Assembly (NCBI RefSeq): GCF_009857835.1
Contig: NZ_WWCL01000001.1
Location: 1,240,001-1,304,000 of the forward strand
Direction of reading: 5' to 3'
DNA length: 64,000 nucleotides
Source of the DNA: Duganella fentianensis
Lineage (GTDB): Bacteria; Pseudomonadota; Gammaproteobacteria; Burkholderiales; Burkholderiaceae_D
This document shows positions 16,155 through 24,065 of this stretch, in pieces; within the stretch, counting starts at the first letter, position 1; each line of letters begins with the position of its first letter. A program made the translations under genes and the position numbers. The notes beneath the pieces were generated by a model, which ran no database searches, had not been told where the DNA came from, and was given only the letters and a program-made list of their open reading frames with translations.

Positions 16155-16553
16155 ATGAAGCAATCCGGAAACCATGATGCCTACCGCATGGCGCCAGTGC
16201 TGGCGCTGCTGCTAGGCGCGCTGGCCGGCTGTGCCAGCCAGAAAACCCCGGCCACGGCCGATGTGGCCGTGTCGCGTGCAGCGGTGGATGCCGCGGCCAA
16301 TGCCGGTGCAGCGGAAGTGGCGCCAGCCGAAATGCAGTCGGCCCGCGACAAGCTGATGCGGGCCAACCAGGCGCTGACGGCGCGCGATTATCAGGCTGCG
16401 GCAGACTGGGCCAATCAGGCCGAAGCTGATGCGCGGCTGGCCCAGAGCAAGGCCAATTCGGCCAAGGCGGCGCAGGCGGCGGAAGAAGTCCAGCGCAGCA
16501 TACAGGCGTTGCGCGACGAGCTGTCGCGCAGCTCGGCACCGGTCACACGCTAG
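16155..16553 (+). CDS. DUF4398-type lipoprotein
   Basis: A 132-residue lipoprotein: signal with lipobox LAGC near residue 28, then a mostly helical Ala-rich domain (APAEMQSARDKLMRANQALT, YQAAADWANQAEADARLAQ) typical of DUF4398, a short coiled-coil found in OmpA-linked proteins. A GTG at 16149 is in frame, but AGGAG at 16143-16147 fits the ATG at 16155. It is the first gene of a run with an OmpA protein and a ferritin-like protein and probably binds or supports that OmpA protein. Confidence 0.8.
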   Translation: MKQSGNHDAYRMAPVLALLLGALAGCASQKTPATADVAVSRAAVDAAANAGAAEVAPAEMQSARDKLMRANQALTARDYQAAADWANQAEADARLAQSKANSAKAAQAAEEVQRSIQALRDELSRSSAPVTR

Positions 16554-16564
16554 GGAGAACTATC

Positions 16565-17503
16565 ATGTACATCAAGAAAAAACCTGAGACGGCCGCCGCA
16601 GCGCAGGCCGTACGGCCTGTGCAACGCTGGCCGCAGCTGCTGCCGAATCTGCTGTTGATCGTGTTGCTGGCACTGTGGCTGGCTGCCTGCGCGACCACCC
16701 CCATGAGCACCATGCTGCTGGACGAAACCCGCAATGACTATCAGGCAGCGCAGAACGATGCGGCCGTGGCCACGTATGCGGCGACGGAGCTGCGCGAGGC
16801 CGGCACGGCGCTGGAGAAAGCCAACGCGGCAGCCGGGCGGCGCGACAGCAGCGAGCAGGTGGACAAACTGGCCTATGTGGCGCGACAGAAGATCGCGACG
16901 GCACAGGAAGTGGCGCGCCAGAAGCAGGCCGAGGCCAGCGTGGCCCAGGCCGGACGCCAGCGCGACGAGCTGCGTCTGCAGCAGCGCACGGCCGAAGCAG
17001 ATCAGGCGCGCAACGAAGCTCAGCGCGCCAAAGCGCAGGCCGACGCGGCCGCCAGCAGCGCGCGCGAAATCGAAGCGCGCAATGCCGCACTCCAGCAGCA
17101 GCTGGCCGACCTGCAGGCCAGGCAGACCGAACGCGGCATCATCATCACGCTGAGCGATGTGCTGTTCCAGGTCGATAAGGCGGAACTCAGTGCGGACGGC
17201 ATGCGCACGGCGCAGAAGCTGGCCGATGTGCTGATGCAGGCGCCGCAGAGCGTGGTGCTGATCGAAGGCTTTACGGATAGCACGGGCACGGCAGACCACA
17301 ATCTGCAGCTGTCGCAGCGGCGCGCCGAAGCCGTGCGCAATGCCCTGATCGGTCTTGGTGTGGCGCAGGAAAAAATCGCCACGCGCGGTTATGGCGAGGC
17401 CTATCCCGTAGCCAGCAATGCCGATGCGGCCAGCCGCCAGCTGAACCGCCGTGTCGAAATCGTACTGTCGCAGAACGGCGCCCCCATCGCCAGCCGGCGC
17501 TAA
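16565..17503 (+). CDS. OmpA-family lipoprotein with DUF4398-like coiled coil
   Basis: A 312-residue protein. An N-terminal hydrophobic segment ends in a lipobox-like LAAC near residue 40. A long Ala/Gln/Glu coiled coil (about 55-180) resembles the DUF4398 protein just upstream. The C-terminal OmpA peptidoglycan-binding domain contains VLIEGFTDSTGTADHNLQLS, RRAEAVRNALIGLG and RGYGEAYPVASN, with the Asp and Arg that hold diaminopimelate. It should tie the outer membrane to the cell wall. It starts 11 bases after the lipoprotein, with GGGAGA before the ATG. Confidence 0.88.
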   Translation: MYIKKKPETAAAAQAVRPVQRWPQLLPNLLLIVLLALWLAACATTPMSTMLLDETRNDYQAAQNDAAVATYAATELREAGTALEKANAAAGRRDSSEQVDKLAYVARQKIATAQEVARQKQAEASVAQAGRQRDELRLQQRTAEADQARNEAQRAKAQADAAASSAREIEARNAALQQQLADLQARQTERGIIITLSDVLFQVDKAELSADGMRTAQKLADVLMQAPQSVVLIEGFTDSTGTADHNLQLSQRRAEAVRNALIGLGVAQEKIATRGYGEAYPVASNADAASRQLNRRVEIVLSQNGAPIASRR

Positions 17504-17517
17504 GCAAGGAGATCATC

Positions 17518-18054
17518 ATGAGCGAACATACCATGCCCCATGCGGGCGGCATCGACGTTGCAGCCATCCGGGCAGCAGCACGCAATCTCAAGGACGGCCC
17601 CGTCACGGCCGGCTATCAGGGTGACCGCGTGGCCGTGCTGGCCATGCTCAACGATGCGCTGGCCACGGAGCTGGTCTGCATCCTGCGCTACAAGCGCCAC
17701 TACTACACGGTGACAGGGCGCGAGCATGCCTCCATCAAGGCCGAGTTTCTGGAACATGCGCTGCAGGAGCAGGAACACGCGGACTGGCTGGCCGAACGCA
17801 TCGTCCAGCTGAATGGCGAACCTGATTTCAATCCAGCAACATTGCTCGCCCGTAGCCATGCCGAGTATGATGTCTGTGTAGATGTGCAATCGATGGTGCG
17901 CGCCAATCTGGTGGCCGAGCGGGTAGCGATAGAGTCTTACCGGCAGATGGTGGAACAGATAGGCGATAGCGATCCCACCACACGGCATTTGTTGATCCGT
18001 ATCATGGCCGTGGAAGAGGAACATGCCGACGATATGCGCGATCTGCTTGAATAA
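17518..18054 (+). CDS. Ferritin-like / bacterioferritin-type protein
   Basis: A 178-residue four-helix-bundle protein. The metal ligands of the ferritin superfamily are visible: E in NDALATELVCILRY, E and H in AEFLEHALQEQEHAD, E in LVAERVAIESYRQM, and EEEH in MAVEEEHADDM. The repeated E-x-x-H pattern indicates a di-iron site that could oxidise and store iron or detoxify peroxide. It is the third gene of the DUF4398-OmpA run (14 bases after the OmpA stop, AAGGAGATC before the ATG), linking iron or oxidative protection with envelope proteins. Dps-like and bacterioferritin-like forms cannot be separated by eye. Confidence 0.83.
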   Translation: MSEHTMPHAGGIDVAAIRAAARNLKDGPVTAGYQGDRVAVLAMLNDALATELVCILRYKRHYYTVTGREHASIKAEFLEHALQEQEHADWLAERIVQLNGEPDFNPATLLARSHAEYDVCVDVQSMVRANLVAERVAIESYRQMVEQIGDSDPTTRHLLIRIMAVEEEHADDMRDLLE

Positions 18055-18111
18055 ATGCTGTACAGTGAAGACTGCTGTACCGTTAAACCCCACCAGAACA
18101 GGAGCTTAATC

Positions 18112-18414
18112 ATGCTGGAACAAAACTTCAGTACCGTGAACAACGATGTGAAAACCCTGGTGAAAGATGCCCAGGCATTGTTTACGGCCGCCACGGCGCT
18201 GACGGGCGAAAAAGCCGAAGAACTGCGCGGCCGCGGCATGCGCGCCCTCGACACGGCACTGGCCAAGGCACAGGAAGCCCAGCAGAGCGCCATTGCCGCC
18301 AGCAAGGAAGTGGCGAAGCAGGCGGATGAATACGTCAAGGAAAACCCATGGCGTTCCATCGCTGCAGCAGCCGGCATCGGCCTGCTGATCGGCGTGATCA
18401 TCGGCCGCAAGTAA
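18112..18414 (+). CDS. ElaB/YqjD-type (DUF883) ribosome-associated membrane protein
   Basis: A 100-residue protein with a helical, charged N-terminus and a single C-terminal membrane helix with a glycine zipper (AAAAGIGLLIGVIIGRK), preceded by the family motif VKENPWRSI. E. coli YqjD and ElaB have this tail-anchored form and bind ribosomes in stationary phase. AGGAG lies 7 bases before the ATG at 18112. An in-frame ATG at 18055 has no ribosome site and would overlap the leader. It begins a YqjD-YqjE-YqjK-like trio. Confidence 0.87.
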   Translation: MLEQNFSTVNNDVKTLVKDAQALFTAATALTGEKAEELRGRGMRALDTALAKAQEAQQSAIAASKEVAKQADEYVKENPWRSIAAAAGIGLLIGVIIGRK

Positions 18415-18420
18415 GCCATC

Positions 18421-18801
18421 GTGACGGAAACTCCGCAACGCCCGCCCGGCCTGATTGCTTCGCTGGGCAATATCGCCCGCAATAGCATAGGGCTGGTGCT
18501 GACGCGGCTGGAACTGGCCGCACTGGAACTGTCCGAGGTGCGCAACCATCTGCTGCAGCTGGTGCTGGTATTTGCCCTGGCGGTAGTAGCGGGCTGTTTC
18601 GCGCTGGCCTATGCCACCGTGACCATCGTCTATCTGGCGTGGAATGCCATGGGCTGGCTGATCCTGCCGCTGATGACGGCCGTGTTCGTGGCGCTGGCGG
18701 TGGGCATGATCGTGTATGCACGGCGTTTGATCCGTAGTGGCAAGCTGTCGATGCCAGCCACCATGGCGGAACTTAAAGCCGACCGTGACATGTTGCTGTG
18801 A
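18421..18801 (+). CDS. YqjE-like (phage holin family) membrane protein
   Basis: A 126-residue protein with two long membrane helices (LLQLVLVFALAVVAGCFALA, then AMGWLILPLMTAVFVALAVG) and an amphipathic N-terminus beginning PPGLIASLGNIARN. That is the layout of YqjE, which databases often label phage holin family. No phage genes are nearby, so a lysis role is unlikely. It starts with GTG 6 bases after the YqjD-type gene and presumably works with it. Confidence 0.83.
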   Translation: MTETPQRPPGLIASLGNIARNSIGLVLTRLELAALELSEVRNHLLQLVLVFALAVVAGCFALAYATVTIVYLAWNAMGWLILPLMTAVFVALAVGMIVYARRLIRSGKLSMPATMAELKADRDMLL

Positions 18802-18812
18802 GGGGAGGGACG

Positions 18813-19184
18813 ATGAGTAAAGAAGCCCAACGTGCCGCCCTCGAAGCAGAAAAACAGCGGCTGATACGCGAAGGTGAGCTATACCGGATCAAGGTAGTGC
18901 ATGCCAAAGCGCTGGTCGGCAATGCGCTGCAGCCTGATGCGCTGGTGCAGGGCGTGGTCGAACACGCGGTCGGGCTGGCCCAGTCGCGGCTGGGCGGCTT
19001 GCTGCAGCCCGGCGGCCTGCAGGGGGTGGACGTGAAATGGCTGATGCCGTATGCCATTACCGTCGGCTCCTATCTGATGCGCAAGCGCCTGTTCAAACCC
19101 ATGCTGGCCCTGGTGGCTGCGGCGGGTCTGGGCGCGGCGTGGCTGCGACGCCGACGTGATAGCGCCGGTCCGGAACAGGAATGA
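18813..19184 (+). CDS. YqjK-like protein
   Basis: A 123-residue protein, third of the YqjD-YqjE-YqjK-like trio. It has a charged helical start (EAQRAALEAEKQRLIREGEL), a middle with a possible short membrane segment (LMPYAITVGSYLMRK), a hydrophobic helix (MLALVAAAGLGAAWLRRRR) and an acidic end. The similarity to YqjK is weak and rests mainly on gene order. GGGGAGGG lies before the ATG at 18813. A strong terminator follows at 19192. Confidence 0.68.
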   Translation: MSKEAQRAALEAEKQRLIREGELYRIKVVHAKALVGNALQPDALVQGVVEHAVGLAQSRLGGLLQPGGLQGVDVKWLMPYAITVGSYLMRKRLFKPMLALVAAAGLGAAWLRRRRDSAGPEQE

Positions 19185-19191
19185 TGTAATG

Positions 19192-19214
19192 AACGCCGCT
19201 CTGCGGCGTTTTTT
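19192..19214 (+). terminator. Rho-independent terminator after the yqjK-like gene
   Basis: AACGCCGC (19192-19199) and GCGGCGTT (19203-19210) form an 8-bp stem with a 3-base loop and a run of six T. It lies 8 bases past the stop at 19184 and closes the 16.1-19.2 kb unit. Confidence 0.88.
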
Positions 19215-19229
19215 CGTTGGAGGGAATGG

Positions 19230-20387
19230 ATGAGCAAGCAGGAACGTAATCTGAATCCGGCACGCCTGCGCGTGGTGCTGGTGCTGCAGGGCGGCGGTGC
19301 GCTGGGGGCTTATCAGGCCGGCGTGTTTCAGGCCATGCACGAGCACGGACTTGCGCCGGAATGGATAGTCGGCACCTCCATCGGTGCCATCAACGCCGCC
19401 ATACTGGCTGGCAATCCCCACGAGACCCGGCTCGAGCGCCTGCGCGAATTCTGGCAGAGCATCGCCCATCGCGACAGCTACGATATGCGCCGCGTGCCCG
19501 ACCTGCAGCGCCGCTCTAACGTGCTGCTGCAAACCTGGGATACGCTGATCCGTGGCGTGCCCGGCTTTTTCAGTCCGCGCTGGCCCAGCATGTTTCCGCT
19601 GGGCGCGGCCGTGGCGCCCGAACAGGCCAGTTTTTACGATACCAGCGCGCTCGAAACGACGCTGAACCGCTTGATAGACTGGGATTATCTGAATCAGCCG
19701 GGCGGCATGCGCCTGACCGTGAATGCGCTCAAAGTCACCTGCGGCACGCTGCGCAGCTTCGATAACCGCCAGCTCGCCATCAGCGCCGACCATATCCGCG
19801 CCAGCGGTGCCTTGCCGCCCGGTTTCCCGCCCGTGCGCATCGATGGCGAGCTGTACTGGGATGGCGGCCTGTATTCGAATACGCCGCTGGAGACGGTGCT
19901 CGACGACGACGAACACGTCGATACCCTGTGCTTCATGGTGGACCTGTGGAGCGCCGATGGTCAGGAGCCGACCACGCTCGATGAAGTGCAGACGCGCCAG
20001 AAGGATGTGACGTTTGCTTCGCGTTCGCAGCGCCACCTCGACGATTACGTCAAGCGTCATCGCATGCAGCAGAAAATCCGCGACCTGTATCTGGCTTTGC
20101 CCGGGCATGCGCAAAGCGAGCAGGGTGCGCGCGATCTGGCCGAACTGGGCTGCGGTTCCACCCTGCATGTGGTGCGCCTGCCGTATGCGGGACGCGACTG
20201 GAATATGGCGGCCAAGGATATCAATTTCTCGCGTGGCTCTATCGAGTGGCGCTGGGAGCAGGGCTATCAGGATGCGTTGCGCGGCATCCAGGCGGCTGGC
20301 TGGCTGAGTCTGGTCAGCGAGGATACGCCGCTGGTGGTGCACGAACTGCCGCCGCTGCAGAACGCGCCGCACAGCCAAGTTGCCTGA
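19230..20387 (+). CDS. Patatin-like phospholipase
   Basis: A 385-residue patatin-domain lipid hydrolase. The oxyanion hole GGGALGAYQAGV (residues 22-33), the nucleophile elbow GTSIGAINAA (catalytic Ser) and the catalytic Asp in YWDGGLYSNTPL are present, so the Ser-Asp dyad is complete. The C-terminal domain after about residue 270 is of the DUF3734 type found in bacterial patatins. It would release fatty acids from phospholipids, probably at the inner face of the membrane. A ribosome site GGAGG lies 7 bases before the ATG. It stands after a terminator and converges on a glycine-zipper gene. Confidence 0.88.
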   Translation: MSKQERNLNPARLRVVLVLQGGGALGAYQAGVFQAMHEHGLAPEWIVGTSIGAINAAILAGNPHETRLERLREFWQSIAHRDSYDMRRVPDLQRRSNVLLQTWDTLIRGVPGFFSPRWPSMFPLGAAVAPEQASFYDTSALETTLNRLIDWDYLNQPGGMRLTVNALKVTCGTLRSFDNRQLAISADHIRASGALPPGFPPVRIDGELYWDGGLYSNTPLETVLDDDEHVDTLCFMVDLWSADGQEPTTLDEVQTRQKDVTFASRSQRHLDDYVKRHRMQQKIRDLYLALPGHAQSEQGARDLAELGCGSTLHVVRLPYAGRDWNMAAKDINFSRGSIEWRWEQGYQDALRGIQAAGWLSLVSEDTPLVVHELPPLQNAPHSQVA

Positions 20388-20459
20388 GCCAGCAGCGCGC
20401 CGCACGGCACGTGGCAGCACCGCCGGACCACTGGCGCAGCGCTGCCGCGGTACCAGAGT

Positions 20460-20912
20460 TTAGTAGCGGTAGACCCGGCCATCGATCAGACGCACGCGGT
20501 TGCCCACGCGCAGATCGTCGAGCATATCCTGGTTGATGATGCGGTAGTCGCCATTATCCATGCGCACGCTGATCTGGTATTGCTGGCGCGTCTGGGCCTT
20601 GCGCTGGCTCTCGATATTATTGCCGACCACAGCACCGCCGACGGCGCCCGCCACGGTGGCCGCTGTACGGCCGCTGCCCGAACCTACCTGATTGCCCAGC
20701 AGGGCACCGACCACACCGCCGGCCACGGCACCGGCGCCGCTATTGCTGTTATTTACCGCCACCACCTTGATGGCATCGACGGTGCCATAGCTGGCCGCGT
20801 CCGACTGATTGGCGTAATAGCCCTGCTGCACGGCAGGCTGGTTGCTGGCACAGCCGCCCAGCAGGGCAGCGCTGGCCAGCAGGAGACTGAGGGTAGTGGT
20901 TTTGGTGCGCAT
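20460..20912 (-). CDS. Glycine-zipper 2TM lipoprotein (SlyB/Pcp-like)
   Basis: A 150-residue outer-membrane lipoprotein: signal peptide with lipobox LGGC (residues 17-20), glycine zipper AGAVAGGVVGALLGNQVGSG / VAGAVGGAVVGN, and a C-terminal domain ISVRMDNGDYRIINQ resembling the end of the protein at 12011-12676. SlyB-like proteins brace the outer membrane under stress. AAGGAGG before the ATG is near ideal. Motif copy F lies 91 bases upstream, in the gap shared with the divergent BON gene. Confidence 0.88.
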   Translation of the reverse strand: MRTKTTTLSLLLASAALLGGCASNQPAVQQGYYANQSDAASYGTVDAIKVVAVNNSNSGAGAVAGGVVGALLGNQVGSGSGRTAATVAGAVGGAVVGNNIESQRKAQTRQQYQISVRMDNGDYRIINQDMLDDLRVGNRVRLIDGRVYRY

Positions 20913-21003
20913 GGTATTCCTCCTTAAACAATGTCCACAGGGTAAGCCGCAGCTCAGGGATGGTCTGTGCGCTGCTGCACTCAGAGGGGGAAACGGTGTT
21001 TTT

Positions 21004-21017
21004 GTACGCTAGCGTAC
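21004..21017. promoter_or_regulatory. GTACGC palindrome, copy F (perfect core)
   Basis: GTACGCTAGCGTAC, an exact 14-base palindrome, sits almost midway between two divergent stress-type lipoproteins (91 bases from one start, 101 from the other). It could control both. Confidence 0.68.
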
Positions 21018-21118
21018 GGAGTACTGTCGGGATAGCGCGTACAACGTCAGACATCGGTGGTCATGTCGATCACCCGATAGCACAGCAAAATTCAACTGAT
21101 AACAGCAAGGAGAATGCC

Positions 21119-21430
21119 ATGAAACTGACCCGACATATTGCGACTGCTCTATTCACTGCCTCGCTGCTGGCTGCCGCAGGCTGCGCGCCGACGGCGACGC
21201 GCGAAGGCACGGGCGAATACGTTGATGACTCCGTTATCACCACCAAGGTGAAAGCCGGTATCTTCAATGAACCCAGCCTGAAGTCGACTGAAATCAACGT
21301 CGAGACCTTCAAGGGCACGGTGCAGCTGAGCGGCTTCGTGGCCCAGCCTGACGATATGGCCAAAGCCGCTGAGATTGCCCGCAATGTCAAAGGGGTGAAA
21401 GCCGTGAAGAATGATATCCACGTGAAGTAA
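21119..21430 (+). CDS. BON-domain lipoprotein
   Basis: A 103-residue protein with a signal peptide, lipobox AAGC and one BON domain (about 38-103): VDDSVITTKVKAGIFNEPSL, then INVETFKGTVQLSGFV and ARNVKGVKAVKNDIHVK. BON proteins such as OsmY and DolP bind phospholipids in the periplasm and protect the envelope under osmotic stress. AAGGAG lies before the ATG at 21119. It is divergent from the glycine-zipper lipoprotein over motif copy F. Confidence 0.88.
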   Translation: MKLTRHIATALFTASLLAAAGCAPTATREGTGEYVDDSVITTKVKAGIFNEPSLKSTEINVETFKGTVQLSGFVAQPDDMAKAAEIARNVKGVKAVKNDIHVK

Positions 21431-21550
21431 GCGTGATGGCAGACCTCGCCCTGTTGCGTGATGGCTTGTCTCGGGCTGAATCTTGGCTAAGATAGGAACA
21501 TGGGCGCAAGCCGGCATCGTGCTGGCCGCGCGCCGCAACAGGGGGATGCC

Positions 21551-21844
21551 ATGGAACCCGAACACGAAAGACGCCAGCAATGGCAGGACGGAGTGAAAGC
21601 CGAAGGCTGGCAATCGCTCGAACATATCGTGCGGCAGGCTCTCACTGTGCAGCGTGATCTCGGCACGGCGAATGCCGTGGAATTTCTGCGCAAGATAGGC
21701 GTGAGCCCGGCCGTGATCGCCCGCGTGCTGGCGCCCGAAGCCCAGCTGCGTGAAGCGGATCAGCTGGCGCTGGCCAACAGCGTGGCGGTGGCCGAGCTGC
21801 CCGTGGCCTCGGCCGCGTATTACTGGCGCTGCCGCCAGCAATAG
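21551..21844 (+). CDS. Hypothetical protein
   Basis: A 97-residue soluble protein of no recognised family. It is helical and charged (EHERRQQWQDGVKAEGWQSL), with LREADQLALANSVAVAELPV toward the end. No signal peptide is visible. An in-frame ATG at 21500 would add 17 basic residues; GGGGGATGCC before the ATG at 21551 looks better. It converges on the YihY gene, with only 4 bases between stops. Confidence 0.6.
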   Translation: MEPEHERRQQWQDGVKAEGWQSLEHIVRQALTVQRDLGTANAVEFLRKIGVSPAVIARVLAPEAQLREADQLALANSVAVAELPVASAAYYWRCRQQ

Positions 21845-21848
21845 GCGC

Positions 21849-22706
21849 TCAGGCGGGGCGCATGCTGCCGCGCTGTAAAGCGTACTGGCGGGTGAATTCT
21901 GCCCCGAGGAAAAAGATCTGCGCCGAGTAATACACCCACAGCAGCAGCGCCACCATGGCGCTGGCAGCGCCATAGCTATCGGCCAGTGCACTGTGGCCGA
22001 TGTAGACCCCGATGACATGCTTGCCTAGCGTGAACAGCGCTGCCGTGCCCAGTGCACCGGTCAGCACATCGCGCCAGGCCAGCCGCGCTTGCGGCAGCAG
22101 TTTGAAGATGGCGGCAAACAGGGCGCTGATGACCAGATAGGCGAACAGGCTGTTCAGCATGCCCAGCAGGGCGGCAAGGTAGCGGTTGTCGGCCGCACCC
22201 AGCTGGTCGAGCACGCTGAGGGCCGCACTCACGGCCAGTGACACCAGCAGCAGAAAAGCCAGTACCAGTATCATGCCCAGCGATAGTAGGCGGGTGTGTA
22301 GCAGTGCTAGCAGCGCGCTGTCGCGTACGGGCGGGATGTGCCAGATCTCGTCCAGACTGGCTTTGAGCTCGGCAAATACGGTGGTGGCGCCCACTAGCAG
22401 GATGACGGCGGCCAGCGCCGTGGTCCAGCGTCCGGCGGCGGGATTGCGGGCGCCGGCCAGCAGCAGTTCGATGGCTTGTGCGCCGTCGCGCCCCAGCAGG
22501 CTGCGCAGTTCGCCGAACAGCTGGCCGCGTGCGGCTGCTTCGCCATACAGGCTGCCGGCGATGGCCAGCACCAGCAGCAGCACGGGCGCCAGCGAAAACA
22601 GCGTATAGAAGGCCAGTGCTGCGCCCTTGCTGGCAGCCCGGTGCGCCAGCCAGTCGTTGAAGGTGGCGTTCAGCAGCCTGGTCAGCGAAGCTGGCGCACC
22701 CTGCAT
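21849..22706 (-). CDS. YihY/virulence-factor BrkB family membrane protein
   Basis: A 285-residue inner-membrane protein with six hydrophobic segments. The family marks are AASKGAALAFYTLFSLAPVL near the N-terminus, a segment where the AELKASLDEIWHIPP stretch lies, and GAASAMVALLLWVYYSAQIF near the end, followed by GAEFTRQYA. The family was once called RNase BN by mistake; the true function is unknown. It starts 12 bases after the stop of the OmpA-like gene on the same strand, so the two are probably co-transcribed. Confidence 0.88.
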   Translation of the reverse strand: MQGAPASLTRLLNATFNDWLAHRAASKGAALAFYTLFSLAPVLLLVLAIAGSLYGEAAARGQLFGELRSLLGRDGAQAIELLLAGARNPAAGRWTTALAAVILLVGATTVFAELKASLDEIWHIPPVRDSALLALLHTRLLSLGMILVLAFLLLVSLAVSAALSVLDQLGAADNRYLAALLGMLNSLFAYLVISALFAAIFKLLPQARLAWRDVLTGALGTAALFTLGKHVIGVYIGHSALADSYGAASAMVALLLWVYYSAQIFFLGAEFTRQYALQRGSMRPA

Positions 22707-22718
22707 GGCTGCCCGCGC

Positions 22719-23762
22719 TTACTGCACGCGCCGCTCGATGGTGATCTGCTCGACTTCCACGCGGCGGTTGGGCGCGAGGCAGGCGATCAGGGCGCTGCGC
22801 TGTTTCTGCTGGCACTGGGCCACGGGATCTGCTGCACCCTTGCCCACGGCGTTGAGGCGCTGGGCTGCCACACCTTTGCCGACCAGATAGTCCTTCACAG
22901 CCTGAGCGCGCCGTTCGGAGAGCTTCTGGTTGTAGCGCGGATTGCCCAGCCGGTCCGTGTAGCCGGTAATCACCACTTGCTCCACGGCCGGATTGGCCGC
23001 CAGCAGATTGGCGATCTCGTCCAGTTTGGGCTGCATGTCCTGCAGCTTCGCGCTATCGAAGGCGAATAGCTCGGTGGCCGACATGGTGACTTTCTCGAAG
23101 CGGGCCGGTGGTGGTGGCGGCGGCACAGGCGTAGGCGGCGGTGGCGGTTCGGCCGCCACTGGCGGCGGTGGCGGCGGCGGTGCTACCGGCGCGGGTTTGG
23201 GGGGCGCATCGAAGGCGATGTTCAGGCCCACGGTAGCGTAGTAGTTGTTGCTCTTGCTGCTGGGGAAGGTGTCGCCGCGCAGGAAGCCATGCACATTGCG
23301 CAGATCGGCCTGCAGGCTGACGCGCTCGTTCAGGTCGGCCTGAAAGCCGATACCGGCACTCAGATAGGGCGAGGTCTTGCTGCGTTCGGCCATCAGCGGC
23401 AGATTGCTCTTGTCCCGCTCCGCGCCCGCGCCTATCAGCAGGAAGGGGCGGAAGCTCTGGCGCGAAAACAGATAGAGCCCGTCCACGCCCAGGGTGTTCT
23501 GCTGGTAGCGCCGGCCGCCGTCGCGCGAGCGCGCATAGCTGGTGCCCAGTTGCACGTCCCAGGCTTCGCTGACGGGTTTGCCGATGCGCAAGCCGAGGCC
23601 GTAGCCGCGGTGGTCCGTGCCGAAATCGCTATCGGGTTTGAGGCCATTCAGGCTGGGTTGCAGATACCACGAGGGATTGATGACCGCATCCTGCGCCTGC
23701 ACCAGGCAGGGCAGGCAGAGGGCGGCGGTGGCAAGAGGAAGTGTTCGGGTGATGAAGTTCAC
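22719..23762 (-). CDS. OmpA-family outer-membrane protein with proline-rich linker
   Basis: A 347-residue protein: signal peptide ending LVQAQ, an eight-stranded OmpA-type beta-barrel (about 25-190), a proline-rich linker (about 195-235, with runs of P broken by A and V), and a C-terminal peptidoglycan-binding domain (VVITGYTDRLGNPRYNQKLS, then RRAQAVKDYLVGKGV and CLAPNRRVEVE). It should anchor the outer membrane to the wall. The frame is open upstream to 23855, but GGAG lies 7 bases before a GTG at 23762 that begins the signal peptide, so I start there. Motif copy G lies about 96 bases upstream. Confidence 0.88.
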   Translation of the reverse strand: MNFITRTLPLATAALCLPCLVQAQDAVINPSWYLQPSLNGLKPDSDFGTDHRGYGLGLRIGKPVSEAWDVQLGTSYARSRDGGRRYQQNTLGVDGLYLFSRQSFRPFLLIGAGAERDKSNLPLMAERSKTSPYLSAGIGFQADLNERVSLQADLRNVHGFLRGDTFPSSKSNNYYATVGLNIAFDAPPKPAPVAPPPPPPPVAAEPPPPPTPVPPPPPPARFEKVTMSATELFAFDSAKLQDMQPKLDEIANLLAANPAVEQVVITGYTDRLGNPRYNQKLSERRAQAVKDYLVGKGVAAQRLNAVGKGAADPVAQCQQKQRSALIACLAPNRRVEVEQITIERRVQ

Positions 23763-23857
23763 AGTGTCGCTCCGTTTCTGATTGTTTGAGTGGATCGGCA
23801 GCAATGGCCGGACATCGCTGTTGGAGTGGAGATTAGGCCGATAGTTAGGCCTCATCC

Positions 23858-23871
23858 GTACGCTGACGCAC
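23858..23871. promoter_or_regulatory. GTACGC palindrome, copy G
   Basis: GTACGCTGACGCAC is the exact reverse complement of copy C. Flanking CC and GG extend the symmetry. It lies upstream of the OmpA-like gene and 6 bases from a second palindrome at 23878. Confidence 0.6.
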
Positions 23872-23877
23872 GGAAGC

Positions 23878-23891
23878 TTGAGCTATCTCAA
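23878..23891. promoter_or_regulatory. Fnr-like palindrome TTGAGCTATCTCAA
   Basis: TTGAG-N4-CTCAA, spaced like an Fnr/Crp-type site (TTGAT-N4-ATCAA). An almost identical copy, TTGAGCTAGCTCAA, lies at 27943 next to another GTACGC-like element. Confidence 0.5.
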
Positions 23892-24065
23892 TCGGACAAC
23901 AATCGATGCAACTTCTGCCATTGCTATGGGTCACACACATAAACCCAGCTTCTGTGAGCAATGTTCGCTGCCGCACAGACTGAAACACTGCCTGCCGTCA
24001 TTCTTGGCGCCAGAGTAGCGCGTACGCTGCGAATAAATCCGGCAATCGAGATAAGGAGTGTATCC

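Noticed and set aside
18421-18801. Holin-like protein as a sign of prophage
   Set aside because: The two-helix protein sits between YqjD- and YqjK-like genes with no phage gene near; the YqjE reading explains it.
23100-23210. GC-rich repeat-like tract
   Set aside because: It encodes the proline-rich linker of the OmpA-like protein; it is low-complexity coding sequence, not a mobile or CRISPR repeat.
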